A stretch of DNA of 64,000 nt from Marinilactibacillus kalidii (GCF_017599325.1 NZ_JAGFVM010000031.1:58454-122453), one strand, 5' to 3'. Positions 36,435-45,485 are shown, numbered from the stretch's first letter. A program made the numbers and translations. Notes: generated from the sequence alone by a model not told the origin.

Positions 36435-36785
36435 ATGAATCCATTAATTCAAAACATCACTAAAGAACAACTACGTAGTGATCTTCCTGACTTCCGTCCT
36501 GGAGATACTGTTCGTGTTCACGCACGTATCGTAGAGGGTACTCGTGAGCGTATCCAGATTTTTGAAGGCGTCGTGATTGGTCGTCGTGGTCAAGGCATCA
36601 GCGAAATGTACACTGTTCGTAAAGTATCGAACGGAGTAGGCGTTGAGCGTACTTTCCCATTACACTCACCACGTGTTGCAGAAATCGAAGTGACTCGTCA
36701 AGGACGTGTACGTCGTGCTAAATTGTACTACCTACGTAACTTACGTGGTAAAGCTGCACGTATTCAAGAACGTTCTCGTCGTTAA
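36435..36785 (+). CDS. rplS: Large ribosomal subunit protein bL19
   Basis: A 116-residue 50S protein at the subunit interface, with the family motifs [37 protein letters not shown] and [12 protein letters not shown], and the [15 protein letters not shown] tail. Length is normal. AAAGGAGTAG precedes the ATG. A strong terminator ends the unit. Confidence 0.98.
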   Translation: MNPLIQNITKEQLRSDLPDFRPGDTVRVHARIVEGTRERIQIFEGVVIGRRGQGISEMYTVRKVSNGVGVERTFPLHSPRVAEIEVTRQGRVRRAKLYYLRNLRGKAARIQERSRR

Positions 36786-36804
36786 TTCAGACAAGTACCT
36801 TCTT

Positions 36805-36843
36805 AAAACCTACCATCTCGGTATAGAGATGGTAGGTTTTTTT
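36805..36843 (+). terminator. Terminator after rplS
   Basis: Perfect AAAACCTACCATCTC/GAGATGGTAGGTTTT stem with a six-base loop and a T-run. Confidence 0.93.
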
Positions 36844-36887
36844 GTTATCAATAGCGTATACTATAGAAAAATAAATAGGAGGTCAAG

Positions 36888-37673
36888 ATGTTGGAATCAT
36901 ACATAACTACTGAAACGTTTACCCTCTCACTCGATAAAGCAGGAGAAGGAGAGGTCATCTTACTTCTTCATGCTGGTATAGTGGATAGAAGAATGTGGGA
37001 GAATGAAATGCAGTATTTGAAAAAACAAGCTTGTGTCATCAATATTGATTTACCAGGTTATGGAAATAGTGAAATTACTGGGCAGACAATAGATTACGTA
37101 CAAGTAATTGCTTCCGTCATCGAGCATTTTCAGTTAAAGAAAGTGACGATAATGGCTGCTTCATTTGGAGGTAAAGTTGCACTTGATTACGCACTGCTTT
37201 ATCCAGAGAAAATTGAACGGTTGATGCTAGTATCTCCAGCTGTGAGTGGCTGGACAGATTCGATGGAGCTCAGTGATTATGAAGAAATAGAAGAGAGTTT
37301 GGATGATTCAGCATCATTGCTGGGCTTGATCGATCAGTTCTGGTTCGTGAGGAACCGTCCCCTAGAACAAATAAGGCACCATCATTCTTTTATAAGAAGG
37401 ATGATCAAAGACAATTTATCACTCATTAACGACGAGGTAGAAGAGTGTTCTCTTGTTGAAAATAGTCTTCAGCAATTAAATCAGTTAACGATGCCGATGC
37501 TTATCATAAATGGCGCAAAAGATGTCCCAGATTTCCTTGAGATAGGTGAACAGATTCATAAAAGCGCTCAAGCTACTGAAAGGATTATTTTCCCTGACGC
37601 AACCCATCTTCCTAATCTCGATGATCCAATAAGATTCAAAGAAAGCCTTTTAATTTTTTTAGGAAAAAACTAA
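36888..37673 (+). CDS. Alpha/beta-fold hydrolase
   Basis: A 261-residue soluble hydrolase of the alpha/beta superfamily. The oxyanion-side segment VILLLHAGIVDRRMWENEM, the nucleophile elbow MAASFGGKVAL (serine about residue 94), an aspartate in IINGAKDVPD and the histidine in PDATHLPNLDDP give a plausible triad. Such proteins include esterases, C-C hydrolases and lactonases; the substrate cannot be inferred. The nucleophile elbow is A-x-S-x-G rather than the classical G-x-S-x-G. AGGAGG lies upstream. Monocistronic. Confidence 0.85.
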   Translation: MLESYITTETFTLSLDKAGEGEVILLLHAGIVDRRMWENEMQYLKKQACVINIDLPGYGNSEITGQTIDYVQVIASVIEHFQLKKVTIMAASFGGKVALDYALLYPEKIERLMLVSPAVSGWTDSMELSDYEEIEESLDDSASLLGLIDQFWFVRNRPLEQIRHHHSFIRRMIKDNLSLINDEVEECSLVENSLQQLNQLTMPMLIINGAKDVPDFLEIGEQIHKSAQATERIIFPDATHLPNLDDPIRFKESLLIFLGKN

Positions 37674-37801
37674 ACTCCTCTTAAATAGCTATTGCAGAGG
37701 CAAGTATCTATTCTCTGTACAAAAAATTGCTTTTGGAGCATAGATCTTCTGCTTGATATAAAGAAATGAATCATTCGTTTACAATAATTAGTGAACTACT
37801 C

Positions 37802-37830
37802 TGTTAATAAAGCGCAATCTACGTTATAAT
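37802..37830 (+). promoter_or_regulatory. Probable promoter of the 161-residue hypothetical gene
   Basis: A perfect TATAAT at 37825-37830 with a weak TGTTAA box 17 bases upstream, 52 bases before the start codon. Confidence 0.45.
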
Positions 37831-37881
37831 TGAAAGTGAGAATTTAATGAAAACACGAAATGAAACTACTGGAGGATTTTG

Positions 37882-38367
37882 ATGAGTACAATTACTGACA
37901 ATTTCAAAGCACTAGCTGAAGAAAAACAGATTCAATTCAAAACGAAAGAAGTTCCAGCACCAGTTCGCAACAAAGATGGAGAAACAACAGAACAAAAGCA
38001 GATTCTTTTCCAATCTGCGTTACGCGTAACAAAAGATAAACCAGTTGGCTGTGCCGTTATTATTCACGATGCATCAGTTGAACGCGTTAATTACCAAATT
38101 ACTTACAACAAAATCGGTTATGTAACAGACCGCAATAAATTACCCGACATTCTAGCCGCGTTAAATGAATTAAATGCGATGAGATCTGGCTACTATCGTT
38201 TCTTAGTATCAGGTGATGGGGAGATTTTCATGCGTTTCTTAGGCATTACCAGCGAAGACGTTCGACCAGTGATGGATGTCTTTATATTCGGTGGTCGCAT
38301 CTTACGTGCGCTCTTACCAGAGCTAGAGAAGATGGAAGGAATCGATCTAACACCTAGAAAAGCATAG
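37882..38367 (+). CDS. Hypothetical protein, 161 residues
   Basis: I do not recognise the family with confidence. The protein is soluble with no signal peptide or membrane helix and has alternating beta and helix character (PVGCAVIIHDASVERVNYQITYNKIGYV, YRFLVSGDGEIFMRFLGI). The ATG at 37882 is six bases after GGAGG; a TTG just before it could also be used. Promoter and ribosome-binding site are good and codon use is like the neighbours, so it is a real gene. It is followed eight bases later by an OsmC-family gene, suggesting a joint role, possibly in stress, but this is only context. Confidence 0.7.
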   Translation: MSTITDNFKALAEEKQIQFKTKEVPAPVRNKDGETTEQKQILFQSALRVTKDKPVGCAVIIHDASVERVNYQITYNKIGYVTDRNKLPDILAALNELNAMRSGYYRFLVSGDGEIFMRFLGITSEDVRPVMDVFIFGGRILRALLPELEKMEGIDLTPRKA

Positions 38368-38375
38368 AGGGATAA

Positions 38376-38810
38376 ATGATGGATAAACCACTTTTTGAAA
38401 CAACTGTAGTCAATAATGAAGGCGTAGATGGTGTAGCCTACGTGGATGAGCCAACAGGACTTCGTGTTATTACATCTAGTCCAACCACACAAGCACCTGG
38501 TACAAATCCAGAGGAATTGTTTGGTCTAGCCATAACGACTTGTCTGAATGCGACCATACAGTCATTATTAAAAGCAAGAGGTGCTTCTAATAAAAGTCAG
38601 GTAACGAGTAACATTCAATTGAAACGTGAACAGAACGGTATTGGTTTTTACTTTAATGTCGACATTTACGCTAGTATTGAAAATCTGTCTTTAGAAGAAG
38701 CCACACAAATCATTTTATCCGCTGAAAAACGGTGTCCTGTATCCAAGCTAACAAAGGGCGCTGAAACATTAACGATTCATACAGTTGATTACAAAGACAC
38801 GCATGAATAA
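38376..38810 (+). CDS. OsmC/Ohr-family protein
   Basis: A 144-residue member of the OsmC family of thiol-dependent peroxidases. The two conserved cysteines are present: one in LAITTCLNATIQSLL (about residue 57) and one in AEKRCPVSKLTKG (about 119), the latter matching the CPVS motif. Ohr/OsmC proteins reduce organic hydroperoxides using lipoylated partners. Whether this is Ohr, OsmC or a YhfA-like member cannot be settled by eye. Two adjacent ATG codons (38376 and 38379) are possible starts. A perfect 19-base terminator stem follows. Confidence 0.85.
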   Translation: MMDKPLFETTVVNNEGVDGVAYVDEPTGLRVITSSPTTQAPGTNPEELFGLAITTCLNATIQSLLKARGASNKSQVTSNIQLKREQNGIGFYFNVDIYASIENLSLEEATQIILSAEKRCPVSKLTKGAETLTIHTVDYKDTHE

Positions 38811-38819
38811 ATCAGCAAT

Positions 38820-38869
38820 AGAACTCAGTAGGATTGATATCGTCATCAATCCTACTGAGTTCTTATTTT
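38820..38869 (+). terminator. Terminator after the OsmC-family gene
   Basis: A perfect 19-base inverted repeat (begins AGAACTCAGTAGG) with a six-base loop, followed by TATTTTCTTTG. Confidence 0.85.
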
Positions 38870-38932
38870 CTTTGTTTAAAGAGCGGTTATTCGACCGCGC
38901 AATACCGAATATGAAATAAGAGAGTGAATAAT

Positions 38933-39436
38933 ATGGGAAATGTAAATAAAGAAGATTTTTATTATGGGGCTTTTTTATCTAAATTGACAAAAGCTGGTAC
39001 GATACCGGTACTGATCAAAACGACGGAAGATGGTTTGTTTTATCGATTGCAATCTCAAGGCGCTGATACTGAGCAGATTGTATTGATGAAATACCGATCG
39101 ACACCAGATCATAACGGGACCAAGGTCAAACGGTGGGACTTTTCTTTCACCAAAATGGAAGTAGATCAACTCAAAGCTTATCATGAAAAAGGCATCCAAC
39201 ATTTGACCGCTTTGATCGGTGGCGTGCATAGTCAGTTACCACAAAGTGAAATTGCTGTGTTAGACTTCGACGAAACCATTGCTTGTATTGGTCTGACTTA
39301 TACGTCGGGAGAATCAAGACGCATTACTGTTAGACAAGAAAAATTTGCGCCAGGACTAAAAGTATATGGAACAAGTCTGGCTGATAAGGACTTCATTAGA
39401 GTAGATAGAGACTTTCATAGTCGATTCTTAGTGTAA
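38933..39436 (+). CDS. Hypothetical protein, 167 residues
   Basis: Family not recognised. It is soluble, without signal peptide or membrane helix. The C-terminal part has a run of apparent beta strands (IAVLDFDETIACIGLTYTSGESRRITVRQE). The phrase DFDET resembles a HAD motif only superficially; there is no other HAD motif. The start at 38933 was chosen because AAGAGAG precedes it by about eight bases; a GTG nine bases earlier overlaps that site. It lies 32 bases before the nucleotidyltransferase gene and is likely cotranscribed with it. Confidence 0.65.
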   Translation: MGNVNKEDFYYGAFLSKLTKAGTIPVLIKTTEDGLFYRLQSQGADTEQIVLMKYRSTPDHNGTKVKRWDFSFTKMEVDQLKAYHEKGIQHLTALIGGVHSQLPQSEIAVLDFDETIACIGLTYTSGESRRITVRQEKFAPGLKVYGTSLADKDFIRVDRDFHSRFLV

Positions 39437-39468
39437 TTCAAAAGATTTCTTTATAAGGTTGGGATTAG

Positions 39469-40287
39469 ATGGATGAACGAACGCGATATTTAGAAGCATT
39501 GTTACAACAACTAAAAGAGTCAGTTGATATCCAAGCCATCTTTTTAGGCGGATCACTGGCAAATGGAACAGCAGATGATTATTCTGATATCGATTTGAGA
39601 ATCATAGTATCAGATTTAGTAGATAGGCGTTCATATCTGGAAGCATTCGTAGCTTCACAGCCCGATATCCTATTCGTTGAAAACCTATCGAGAACGTACA
39701 CTGTCGTCCATTTTAAGGCGTTCTTCAAATTAGACCTCTTTGCCTATAAGAAAGAAGAGGTCATAGCAAGTACATGGTTGAATCGTATAACCATTATCAA
39801 AGATACCCACGATCAGTATCTTGCTAAAATTAAAGACCATTCTAAGACGTTAGTATTTGAACCTACTCAAGAGCTGTTTAACCAACTAATGAATAAGTAT
39901 ATCGCTTATCTTCATGAGGGTTACAGAAAAGGTCAGAGAGGAGCAATGCTTTTTGTTGAGCAATGCCTATTGCATATGAAACATATCCTACTCTCGCTTT
40001 ATCGCTTACTGGCAAAACAAGAACCGAACAGTTTAGGAGATTGGAGTAAGTATGAAGGACCGCATAGTCGATTCACCGTTGAACAAACAGCTTCTATACG
40101 AGCTTGCCGTTTAAATGGAGAAAAAACACTTGCTGATACCATTCAAGCATTAAATCATGATGTCAGAAAACATGCTTTGCTACTTGCTCGTGAACAGGGC
40201 CTTACATTTGATGCTGAAATGTTTGACGAAGCTTGTCAGTTAGTGGACTTTCAAGGAATATCATTAATTAAAGAAAAGGATGAATAG
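39469..40287 (+). CDS. Nucleotidyltransferase-domain protein
   Basis: A 272-residue protein with an N-terminal polymerase-beta-like nucleotidyltransferase fold: GGSLANGTADDYSDIDLRI (about 27-45) contains the G-S motif and the paired catalytic aspartates DxD. The middle and C-terminal parts are helical (HEGYRKGQRGAMLFVEQCLLHMKHILLSLYRLL). The layout resembles aminoglycoside adenylyltransferase-type or MNT-like enzymes, but the acceptor is unknown and resistance should not be assumed. It has GGTTGGGA only as a weak ribosome-binding site. Paired with the preceding hypothetical gene. Confidence 0.75.
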   Translation: MDERTRYLEALLQQLKESVDIQAIFLGGSLANGTADDYSDIDLRIIVSDLVDRRSYLEAFVASQPDILFVENLSRTYTVVHFKAFFKLDLFAYKKEEVIASTWLNRITIIKDTHDQYLAKIKDHSKTLVFEPTQELFNQLMNKYIAYLHEGYRKGQRGAMLFVEQCLLHMKHILLSLYRLLAKQEPNSLGDWSKYEGPHSRFTVEQTASIRACRLNGEKTLADTIQALNHDVRKHALLLAREQGLTFDAEMFDEACQLVDFQGISLIKEKDE

Positions 40288-40409
40288 AGACGATGGCTAT
40301 TGTCTTCTCCGTTCAGACAACTAACCCAGTAAATAATGATTCTGGTTTTTAATAAATAGTGTTAGAATTGATATAGAAATAATACGTATACAGAGGAGAG
40401 TCAACTTTT

Positions 40410-43301
40410 ATGAGCTTTCAATCACTAGAAACGAAAGAACTGACAGATATTCAGTCAGTTGGTACATTATATGAACACGAAGAAACGGGGGCTAAGGTCC
40501 TTTATTTAAAAAATGATGACCCAAATAAGTCCTTTACAATTGGATTTAAAACACCACCTTACAATGATAATGGGATTGCGCATATTTTGGAACATTCAGT
40601 CTTGAACGGTTCTGAAAAATACCCTTCGAAAGAACCGTTTGTTGAATTAATCAAAGGGTCTTTAAATACCTTTGTTAATGCGATGACTTTTTCTGATAAA
40701 ACCATCTATCCTGTTGCTTCAACCAATCAAAAAGATTTTAAACACTTGATGGGTGTTTATTTGGATGCTGTATTCAAACCGAATCTTTATACAGATGAAC
40801 AGATTTTGGAACAAGAAGGTTGGCACTATCATTTAGAAGATGCAGAAGATGAGTTGATCTATAAAGGCGTTGTTTATAACGAGATGAAAGGTGCAACGGC
40901 TTCTCCTGAACGACAAGTGTACCAAAGCTTGATTAGCCATTTATATCCCGAAAGCATTTATAGCTACGAATCTGGCGGAGAGCCACAAGCGATTCCAAGT
41001 CTTACACATAAAGAATTCGTTGAATTTCATGAAAATTATTATCACCCAAGCAATTCATTGACAATCTTATACGGGGATTTAGATATTGATGAAGCTTTTG
41101 CTTCCCTAGAAGCTTACTTTGATGGAATGGGGAAAAAAGAGCCGGTTGATTTATCGATTGAAGTTTCTGAACCTGCCCAAAAGGTCTATGAAGGTACTTA
41201 CTCTATTACTGAGGGCGATACACCTGAAGGAAAAGATTTCTTGGCTTTAGGATGGCATGTTGCTTCTCAAGATAATCCATTAGATAAATATGGCTTAGAA
41301 GTCTTACAAGAGATTTTATTTGGTAGTAACCAGGCGCCACTTAAAAAAGCCTTACTGGATGCAGAAATCGGTGGCGATATCGATGGAGATGTAGATGATA
41401 TCGGCTTTCCAACAGCTTTTACTATTTTGTCTAAATATGCAGATGCTAGCAAAATGGATAAACTCAAACAAGTGGTCGAAGAAACCTTATCTACACTCGC
41501 TAAAGACGGTATCAATAAAGAATTAATCGAAGGTGCTTTAAACAAAATCACGTTCCAGACTAAAGAGGCTGCTATTTCAGAAGACAATCCTAGAGGGGTC
41601 ATCTATGCTATACGCTCATTAAGTACTTGGTTATACGAAAAAGATCCTTTCGTCTATTTGTCATTCTCAACCTATTTGGATCAATTGAGAGAACAAGCTG
41701 ATAATGGCTACTTCGAGAAATTGATTACAGATAAAATACTGAATAACCCTATTCGAGTTGAAGTAACCTTAACAGCTGAACCAGGTAAGAACGATAAGCT
41801 AGAAGCTGAGACTTTAGAGAAGTTACAAGCCTATAAAGCAGAAATGTCTGAAGAAGACATTGAAGCGATCGTAACGAAAACAAAAGCTTTGATCAAACGC
41901 CAAGAGACACCAGATAGTCCTGAAGATCTAGCGAAAATCCCGACGTTAACGAGAGAAGATTTAAATACTGAAGTAGAAAATTACCCGTTAGAAGCCTCTA
42001 CAATTTTTGAAAATACGCGTTTTTATCATGCTGATCAGTTTACTTCTGGTATTGACTACATCAACCTGTATTTCGATATGAGTGATTTCAAACAAGAAGA
42101 CTATCCATTACTAGGTTACTTGAGTAAACTTCTTAGCAGACTAGGAACGAAAAACTATGATGTGGCGACACTTCAAAGACAAAGTGATTTGCACACAGGT
42201 GGTATCTACGCAACAATGGATATCTTTGAAAACCTAGAAGGCGAACTGAAACCTCAATTTGTCATAAGAGGGAAGGGTTTGGCCGATTTCTCTGAGAAAG
42301 TCATTGAGTTGATGCATGAAATCATGGCACACACTGCGTTTACAGATAAGGCTGAGATGCTAAAAATCACGCAACGTTCTATTTCTAATTTCGAAAATGC
42401 TATCAACTATCGAGCACATGTTCTAGCAGCGAATAGAGCGTTGAGTCAAATTAAGCCATCTTCTAAATTAAATGAACTAGCTGGCGGTATAGATCAATTC
42501 GGTCATTTAAAATCTATTCGTGATGATTTAAAAGCTGGGGAAGTTAATGAATTAGCTGAGCAATTACAGGTACTGTTAGCGAAGATACTAAACAAGAAAC
42601 GCATGACCGTTCTTTATGTAGGGGAAAGTGAGCGTGTAGCACCGATTAAAGCCCAACTTGAAACAGCCTTTTCAGCTATTTCTGATAATGATATGGGTGA
42701 AAAAACAGTATTTGAAGCAGGTTCGCTGATTAAAGAAGCCTATGTTACTGCTCAAGACGTAAACTATGTCAGTACAGCAGCAGATGCGACTGGGATTATA
42801 CCATTTACTGGCTCTACGAGCGTACTTGGAACTGTCTTTAGGTTTGATTATCTATGGAATGAAATTCGCGTAAAAGGTGGCGCATATGGCTCGCTGTATA
42901 ATCACCGTAGAAATGGTAACTTTGCACTGGGTTCATATCGAGATCCTAACATCAGTAAAACATTAAATATTTATCAACAGTTACCAAGTTTTATTGAAAA
43001 ACTGACTTTATCTGAATCTGAACTGGTTAAGTACATCATTGGGACAATGAGCCCACTAGAACAACCAAATTCTGCTTTCAGTAAAGGGTTGATTGCCTAT
43101 GAGCGTATGAACAGAGGCTTGAAACAAGCAGATATCAAACAATTGAAAGAAGAGATTCTCTCAACTACGTCCAATGATTTAGTTGCACTAGCAGATGATT
43201 ACAGAAAAGTACTGGAAAAAAGTACCGTTGTTGTTATAGGAAATAAAGCTCAAATTGAAAAAGAAAAAGCGCTATTTGATAAAGTGATTGAACTTTATTA
43301 A
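40410..43301 (+). CDS. M16C-family insulinase-type metallopeptidase (PreP-like)
   Basis: A 963-residue zinc peptidase with the inverted HxxEH motif at residues 58-62 (HILEHS), the downstream metal-ligand glutamate in VVYNEMKGA near 157, and the second half containing the closing M16C domains. Length and the start (GTLYEHEETGAKVLYLKNDDPN) match presequence-protease-like proteins, which form a closed chamber and degrade short unfolded peptides. It is cytoplasmic, as there is no signal sequence. AGAGGAG lies upstream. Monocistronic with a strong terminator. Confidence 0.92.
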   Translation: MSFQSLETKELTDIQSVGTLYEHEETGAKVLYLKNDDPNKSFTIGFKTPPYNDNGIAHILEHSVLNGSEKYPSKEPFVELIKGSLNTFVNAMTFSDKTIYPVASTNQKDFKHLMGVYLDAVFKPNLYTDEQILEQEGWHYHLEDAEDELIYKGVVYNEMKGATASPERQVYQSLISHLYPESIYSYESGGEPQAIPSLTHKEFVEFHENYYHPSNSLTILYGDLDIDEAFASLEAYFDGMGKKEPVDLSIEVSEPAQKVYEGTYSITEGDTPEGKDFLALGWHVASQDNPLDKYGLEVLQEILFGSNQAPLKKALLDAEIGGDIDGDVDDIGFPTAFTILSKYADASKMDKLKQVVEETLSTLAKDGINKELIEGALNKITFQTKEAAISEDNPRGVIYAIRSLSTWLYEKDPFVYLSFSTYLDQLREQADNGYFEKLITDKILNNPIRVEVTLTAEPGKNDKLEAETLEKLQAYKAEMSEEDIEAIVTKTKALIKRQETPDSPEDLAKIPTLTREDLNTEVENYPLEASTIFENTRFYHADQFTSGIDYINLYFDMSDFKQEDYPLLGYLSKLLSRLGTKNYDVATLQRQSDLHTGGIYATMDIFENLEGELKPQFVIRGKGLADFSEKVIELMHEIMAHTAFTDKAEMLKITQRSISNFENAINYRAHVLAANRALSQIKPSSKLNELAGGIDQFGHLKSIRDDLKAGEVNELAEQLQVLLAKILNKKRMTVLYVGESERVAPIKAQLETAFSAISDNDMGEKTVFEAGSLIKEAYVTAQDVNYVSTAADATGIIPFTGSTSVLGTVFRFDYLWNEIRVKGGAYGSLYNHRRNGNFALGSYRDPNISKTLNIYQQLPSFIEKLTLSESELVKYIIGTMSPLEQPNSAFSKGLIAYERMNRGLKQADIKQLKEEILSTTSNDLVALADDYRKVLEKSTVVVIGNKAQIEKEKALFDKVIELY

Positions 43302-43314
43302 TTAACTGAATCTT

Positions 43315-43344
43315 GACGACCTCCATATAGAGGTCGTCTTTTTT
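43315..43344 (+). terminator. Terminator after the M16C peptidase gene
   Basis: Perfect GACGACCTC/GAGGTCGTC stem with a six-base loop and six T. Confidence 0.93.
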
Positions 43345-43438
43345 ATGGAATATAGCATGATCGTAGTGGGCGAACGAAGGGCATTTATGAAATGAATATG
43401 CTAAACTAACTATACAACTATCTTATTTCTATTCGTAT

Positions 43439-43473
43439 GCCCTCCTTCTTTTTATTTTAAAGTAGAGGAGAGA
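43439..43473 (+). promoter_or_regulatory. Long hairpin upstream of the membrane-protein gene
   Basis: CCCTCCTTCTT pairs with AAGAAGGGGGG over 11 positions (one G-U), hiding the most purine-rich stretch ahead of the next reading frame. It might mask a ribosome-binding site, but no start codon sits at the right distance from it. Confidence 0.35.
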
Positions 43474-43510
43474 AGAAGGGGGGCAACTAATAGAAACTAT
43501 AGAAAAAGGG

Positions 43511-44331
43511 ATGATTCTATTTTTACATTAGGCAGAAAAATTGATTTAGGGTATAAAACGAATATAATCATCGTCCTTTTTACACTCACAACATTTGCTG
43601 TAGGGTGGGCGATTTCCGGAGAAATGGGCACTGGTTTTACTCTAGGCATAGGCGTATTTCTGGCGTGGGCTCTGACTAGAGAAGTTGATCCGGCAAACAA
43701 CTATTCAGCATTTATTGCGGCTGCTTTATCTCTTTTACATTACTTTTTTACGGGGGAATCGCAGTTTCTATTAATCGCTTGGGTGCTTTTGATTCTTAGA
43801 GTGATTAATGGTATTTCAGGAAAAGCGTTGACTATAATTGATCTGATAGTGGCACTTAGTTTCACAATCTATCTTTCAATTAGCAATGAAAATAGTCTGT
43901 TTTTAATCATTTTAGCTATAACTACAGTAGGTCTTTACAATATTAGGGAACGAAAAAAAACTGCAATAATCGTTGGCATTTTGAGTACTGTGTTGTATAT
44001 CATACAACTTCTTTATTTTGATTACTTTACATTCAATACATTAGATCAGATTAAACCATTGTTTGTACTAATGGTGATAGCCTCCATTGTATTTGCATTC
44101 TTTTCTAAGTTTCTAAAAATAGAAAAAGCCAACGACGATAAAAACAATCAGGCAGATCCTAAAAAAATACGGTTTGGACAGATTATGTATAGTTTAATAC
44201 TTATATTACTGGTCTTCTTTAGTAATGCGACTGCTAGCCACTTCGTTATGCATTTATCGGTTATTGGCGGTAGCTTACTATATTTTATTGGACATCAAAT
44301 TAGCATTCACTTAAAAGGAAACTTGAACTAA
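43511..44331 (+). pseudogene. Hypothetical multi-pass membrane protein with a disrupted or unusual start
   Basis: The ATG-initiated frame begins at 43624 and gives 235 residues with about seven hydrophobic helices and a basic, soluble stretch near residues 170-185. The same frame is open well upstream and encodes plausible protein from about 43522 (FTLGRKIDLGYKTN, then a hydrophobic helix), but that extension has no ATG, GTG or TTG. An ATG at 43511 would read straight into it if the five-T run at 43520-43524 had six T. So either a one-base deletion, a sequencing error or a rare start such as ATT is involved. The 43624 start lacks a Shine-Dalgarno site and would begin inside the membrane region. 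The family is not recognised. Confidence 0.55.
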
Positions 44332-44363
44332 TATCTTTCCAATAAGCTCAATCAAATTGTTTT

Positions 44364-44418
44364 AAAAAGCTGAAGCGGAAAGTATCTAGGTAAAGATACT
44401 TTCCGCTTCAGCTTTTTT
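44364..44418 (+). terminator. Terminator after the membrane-protein gene
   Basis: A perfect 24-base stem (begins AAAAAGCTGAAGCGG) with a six-base loop and a T-run, usable from either strand. Confidence 0.93.
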
Positions 44419-44583
44419 ATTACATACATTAAAATTTTTCGTTTAGAAAAGAGGGAAGAAGGAGGTAGAGGAGAGGAACAAAATGATTAATGAGTAAAGA
44501 CTAACTTACTTATAACGGAAAGGACTTTAAGAAACTTAATCTTTTTTTAAATCCAATCATTTAGGATTAATGAAGGGCGGGAT

Positions 44584-44856
44584 ATGAAGGGTATGAAAAA
44601 ACTTAAAATAGCAAATTTTATACTGGTAACGTCAGTAGTAACATTGATAATAGGATACTGTTTATGGGCAGTATTGATACCTATGCAAGACGCTAATGAA
44701 ATAAATAGAGAAGACATCATTCGACTTCAACAAGAAGTTGCATTTAATTATCCATTAGGTAGATTTTTATTGTACGTTGGATTTATCGGAATTGGAGTTT
44801 CTTTCGTATTTTATGGTAAACATTTATATGTGAAACTTAGAGATTTACGAAGTTAG
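44584..44856 (+). CDS. Small two-helix membrane protein
   Basis: A 90-residue protein with a basic start (MKGMKKLKIA), a transmembrane helix at about 11-33 (NFILVTSVVTLIIGYCLWAV), a charged loop (ANEINREDIIRLQQEVAF) and a second helix at about 58-78 (FLLYVGFIGIGVSFVFYGKH). GAAGGGCGGGAT is a reasonable ribosome-binding site. No family is recognised and no terminator follows directly. It lies in the AT-rich accessory segment between two membrane-protein or transfer-prone genes. Confidence 0.55.
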   Translation: MKGMKKLKIANFILVTSVVTLIIGYCLWAVLIPMQDANEINREDIIRLQQEVAFNYPLGRFLLYVGFIGIGVSFVFYGKHLYVKLRDLRS

Positions 44857-45095
44857 AGCTGTGCAGTATCTTAGCTTAAAAGCTGGAAAAAGTTCAGATA
44901 ATCTCAACGAAATTTATATATACCTTTGTTATTTGGTCAAATTTATCAGTAATTATATGCAATTATATGTGCCATGATTATTCAAGATTTGAACAACATA
45001 TATATAAATTAAGAACAAATCTGAATCATTAAAATCAATTTATTCTATAATAGTAAATCTTTTAAAGTAAAACAATTTAATTTCAATAACGAAAA

Positions 45096-45121
45096 TTTTA
45101 AGTGATATTTTTAAGTGATAT
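45096..45121. repeat. Tandem 13-base direct repeat
   Basis: Two exact adjacent copies of TTTTAAGTGATAT in the gene-free AT-rich segment. Confidence 0.8.
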
Positions 45122-45346
45122 TGCTGTTATAAAATACTTAGTAGCCTGTAAATCGCTAATTAGAAAAACTAAAGCTTATACGTAATCAATATTTATCAAT
45201 ATTTCGAAATAAATTATTGATTGATTGATATCAAAGTTTGTTCATTCTAGGCTAAGTGCTAAATTGCAAATAATTAAAATTAAAGGTAAGAGGCTATTTA
45301 ATTATTTTTTATCTAAAATACAAAATAATTGAATTAAATGAATTCT

Positions 45347-45378
45347 AAATAGTCTATTCATTAATAGACTATTTTTTT
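45347..45378 (+). terminator. Orphan intrinsic terminator in the AT-rich region
   Basis: AAATAGTCTATT and AATAGACTATTT pair perfectly around a four-base loop, followed by a T-run. The nearest upstream plus-strand gene ends almost 500 bases earlier. Confidence 0.75.
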
Positions 45379-45437
45379 AATTTAGTTTACATAATATATA
45401 TTATACAAAGTAGATTATATGAAATGAGTCCGCTTCT

Positions 45438-45485
45438 CAATCGGTCTAAATTGAATTCCAATTGAAATTCAATTTAGACCGATTG
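45438..45485. repeat. Perfect 20-base inverted repeat with 8-base loop
   Basis: The left arm begins CAATCGGTCTAAATTG and the right arm is its exact complement. No T-tract follows on either strand, so it is not a typical intrinsic terminator although it sits 13 bases beyond the end of the minus-strand GNAT gene. Confidence 0.85.

Noticed and set aside
39240..39290. DFDET in the 167-residue hypothetical protein as a HAD phosphatase motif
   Set aside because: HAD motif I needs DxDxT/V near the N-terminus with later Lys and GD motifs; none are present and the segment lies late in the protein.
39469..40287. Nucleotidyltransferase as an aminoglycoside resistance gene
   Set aside because: The fold motif is shared by many enzymes with other acceptors, and no resistance-specific motif or mobile context is present.
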